Source of the DNA: an uncultured Mycoplasmatota bacterium
GTDB lineage: Bacteria; Bacillota_I; Bacilli_A; RF39; UBA660
Length of the DNA stretch: 6,639 bases
NCBI GenBank assembly: GCA_948469295.1
Contig: CAOKLK010000039.1
Span: forward strand, 1 to 6,639
Direction of reading: 5' to 3'
The translations under genes were made by a program, and so were the position numbers. Positions 6,116-6,639 of the stretch are shown here, piece after piece. The stretch's first letter is position 1, and each line of letters starts with the position of its first letter. The notes beneath the pieces were generated by a model, which was given only the letters and a program-made list of their open reading frames with translations, made no database searches and was not told the DNA's origin.

Positions 6116-6137
6116 ATAGCAGAAAAGATGGGATTGC

Positions 6138-6639
6138 ATGCAGAAATTAGATCGTATTTTTGCACGTTCTTTGCAATTGGATATTGATGATACGTGTAAG
6201 TTAGTGATTATGAGTGATTGTCATCGTGGAGATGGTGGAAATTATGATAATTTTTTAAAAAATCAAAATATTTATGAAGAAGCTTTACTTTACTACTATA
6301 ACAAAGATTTTACTTACATTGAACTTGGTGATGGCGATGATATGTGGGAGGTTTCCAATTATCGTGATATTTTGAAAGAACATATTGATACTTTTCGGAT
6401 TTTAAAAAAGTTTTATGATGAAAATCGTTTTCTTATGTTATACGGAAATCATGATATGTGTAAAAAATCAAAAAATATTTTACAAAAGTATTTTTCTCAA
6501 TTTGAGAATGGTGATACAGGAAAAAAGGAAGATTTATTTAATCTTTTAACTGTTTATGAATCTTTGGTCTTTCATTATAAAAATAAAGATATTTTTATGA
6601 TTCATGGTCATCAAGTAGATCTGTTTAAAAGTACTTTTT
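6138..6639 (+). CDS. Calcineurin-like metallophosphoesterase, C-terminus cut off
   Basis: The first 167 residues are present; the frame is still open at the window edge. It belongs to the two-metal calcineurin-like phosphoesterase family, and the ordered motifs are clear: D27-x-H29 in IMSDCHRGDGG, G64-D65 in ELGDGDD, G103-N-H-D106 in LYGNHD, and the His-containing motif IHGHQVD (H156, H158). No signal peptide is seen, so it should be cytosolic. The spacing and the acidic GDGDDMWE patch recall LpxH-like and related Gram-positive phosphoesterases, but a cell with this background probably lacks lipid A, so the substrate is unknown. The ATG at 6138 is the only start after the in-frame stop at 6117; its ribosome site (GATGGGAT) is weak. 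It diverges from the minus-strand genes and may be functionally unrelated to them. Confidence 0.9.
   Translation, partial: MQKLDRIFARSLQLDIDDTCKLVIMSDCHRGDGGNYDNFLKNQNIYEEALLYYYNKDFTYIELGDGDDMWEVSNYRDILKEHIDTFRILKKFYDENRFLMLYGNHDMCKKSKNILQKYFSQFENGDTGKKEDLFNLLTVYESLVFHYKNKDIFMIHGHQVDLFKSTF

Noticed and set aside
5958..6137. Riboswitch, small RNA or attachment site in the divergent gap
   Set aside because: Only promoter-like elements are visible; no stable stems, conserved riboswitch motifs or repeats were found.

Overview
The window is AT-rich bacterial DNA with compact genes and short gaps. The Shine-Dalgarno sequences are of the GGAGG/GGTGAT type, and the proteins look Bacillota-like (OmpR/histidine kinase pair, YeeI-type YebC, GxSxG patatin, ZIP transporter, TasA-like secreted protein). 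TGG is used for Trp and TGA serves as a real stop, at the end of the ZIP gene, so the code is standard bacterial and not the mycoplasma code. A low-GC member of the Bacilli or an Erysipelotrichia/RF39-like gut lineage fits best; that placement is an inference from style only.

Layout. Seven genes lie on the minus strand and one on the plus strand. In minus-strand reading order from the right: a small membrane-anchored protein of unknown function (5316-5957); a SipW/TasA-type secreted protein (4612-5250) ending in a terminator; a ZIP metal transporter (3788-4558) whose stop overlaps the start of a patatin-like phospholipase (2736-3791) in an ATGA junction; a YebC-family protein (1960-2703) ending in a strong 12-bp terminator; then a two-component system, an OmpR-type response regulator (1213-1884) overlapping by 26 bp a histidine kinase (1-1238) that runs off the left edge. 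On the plus strand, diverging from a 180-bp intergenic region, is a calcineurin-like metallophosphoesterase (6138 to the right edge, incomplete).

Three start sites needed correction from the longest open frame. The regulator most likely starts at a TTG (1884), the patatin at the ATG inside the ATGA overlap (3791), and the TasA-like protein at the second ATG (5250). The kinase also seems to start at TTG (1238).

Probable transcription units are 5957 to about 4600 (two surface proteins, with an extra promoter before the second), about 4580 to about 1926 (ZIP, patatin, YebC), and about 1902 leftward (regulator and kinase). No phage, transposon, CRISPR, tRNA or rRNA was seen, and no stretch over 300 bases lacks a gene.

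The most interesting point is the N-terminus of the YebC protein. It carries a short leader, MLLDLQLFG, which resembles the cleavable leader of Firmicutes ribosomal protein L27 and of some phage capsid proteins that the protease Prp removes. This is a hypothesis. Most other content is recognisable housekeeping or envelope genes in a loose arrangement, and I do not see a clear new multi-gene system.
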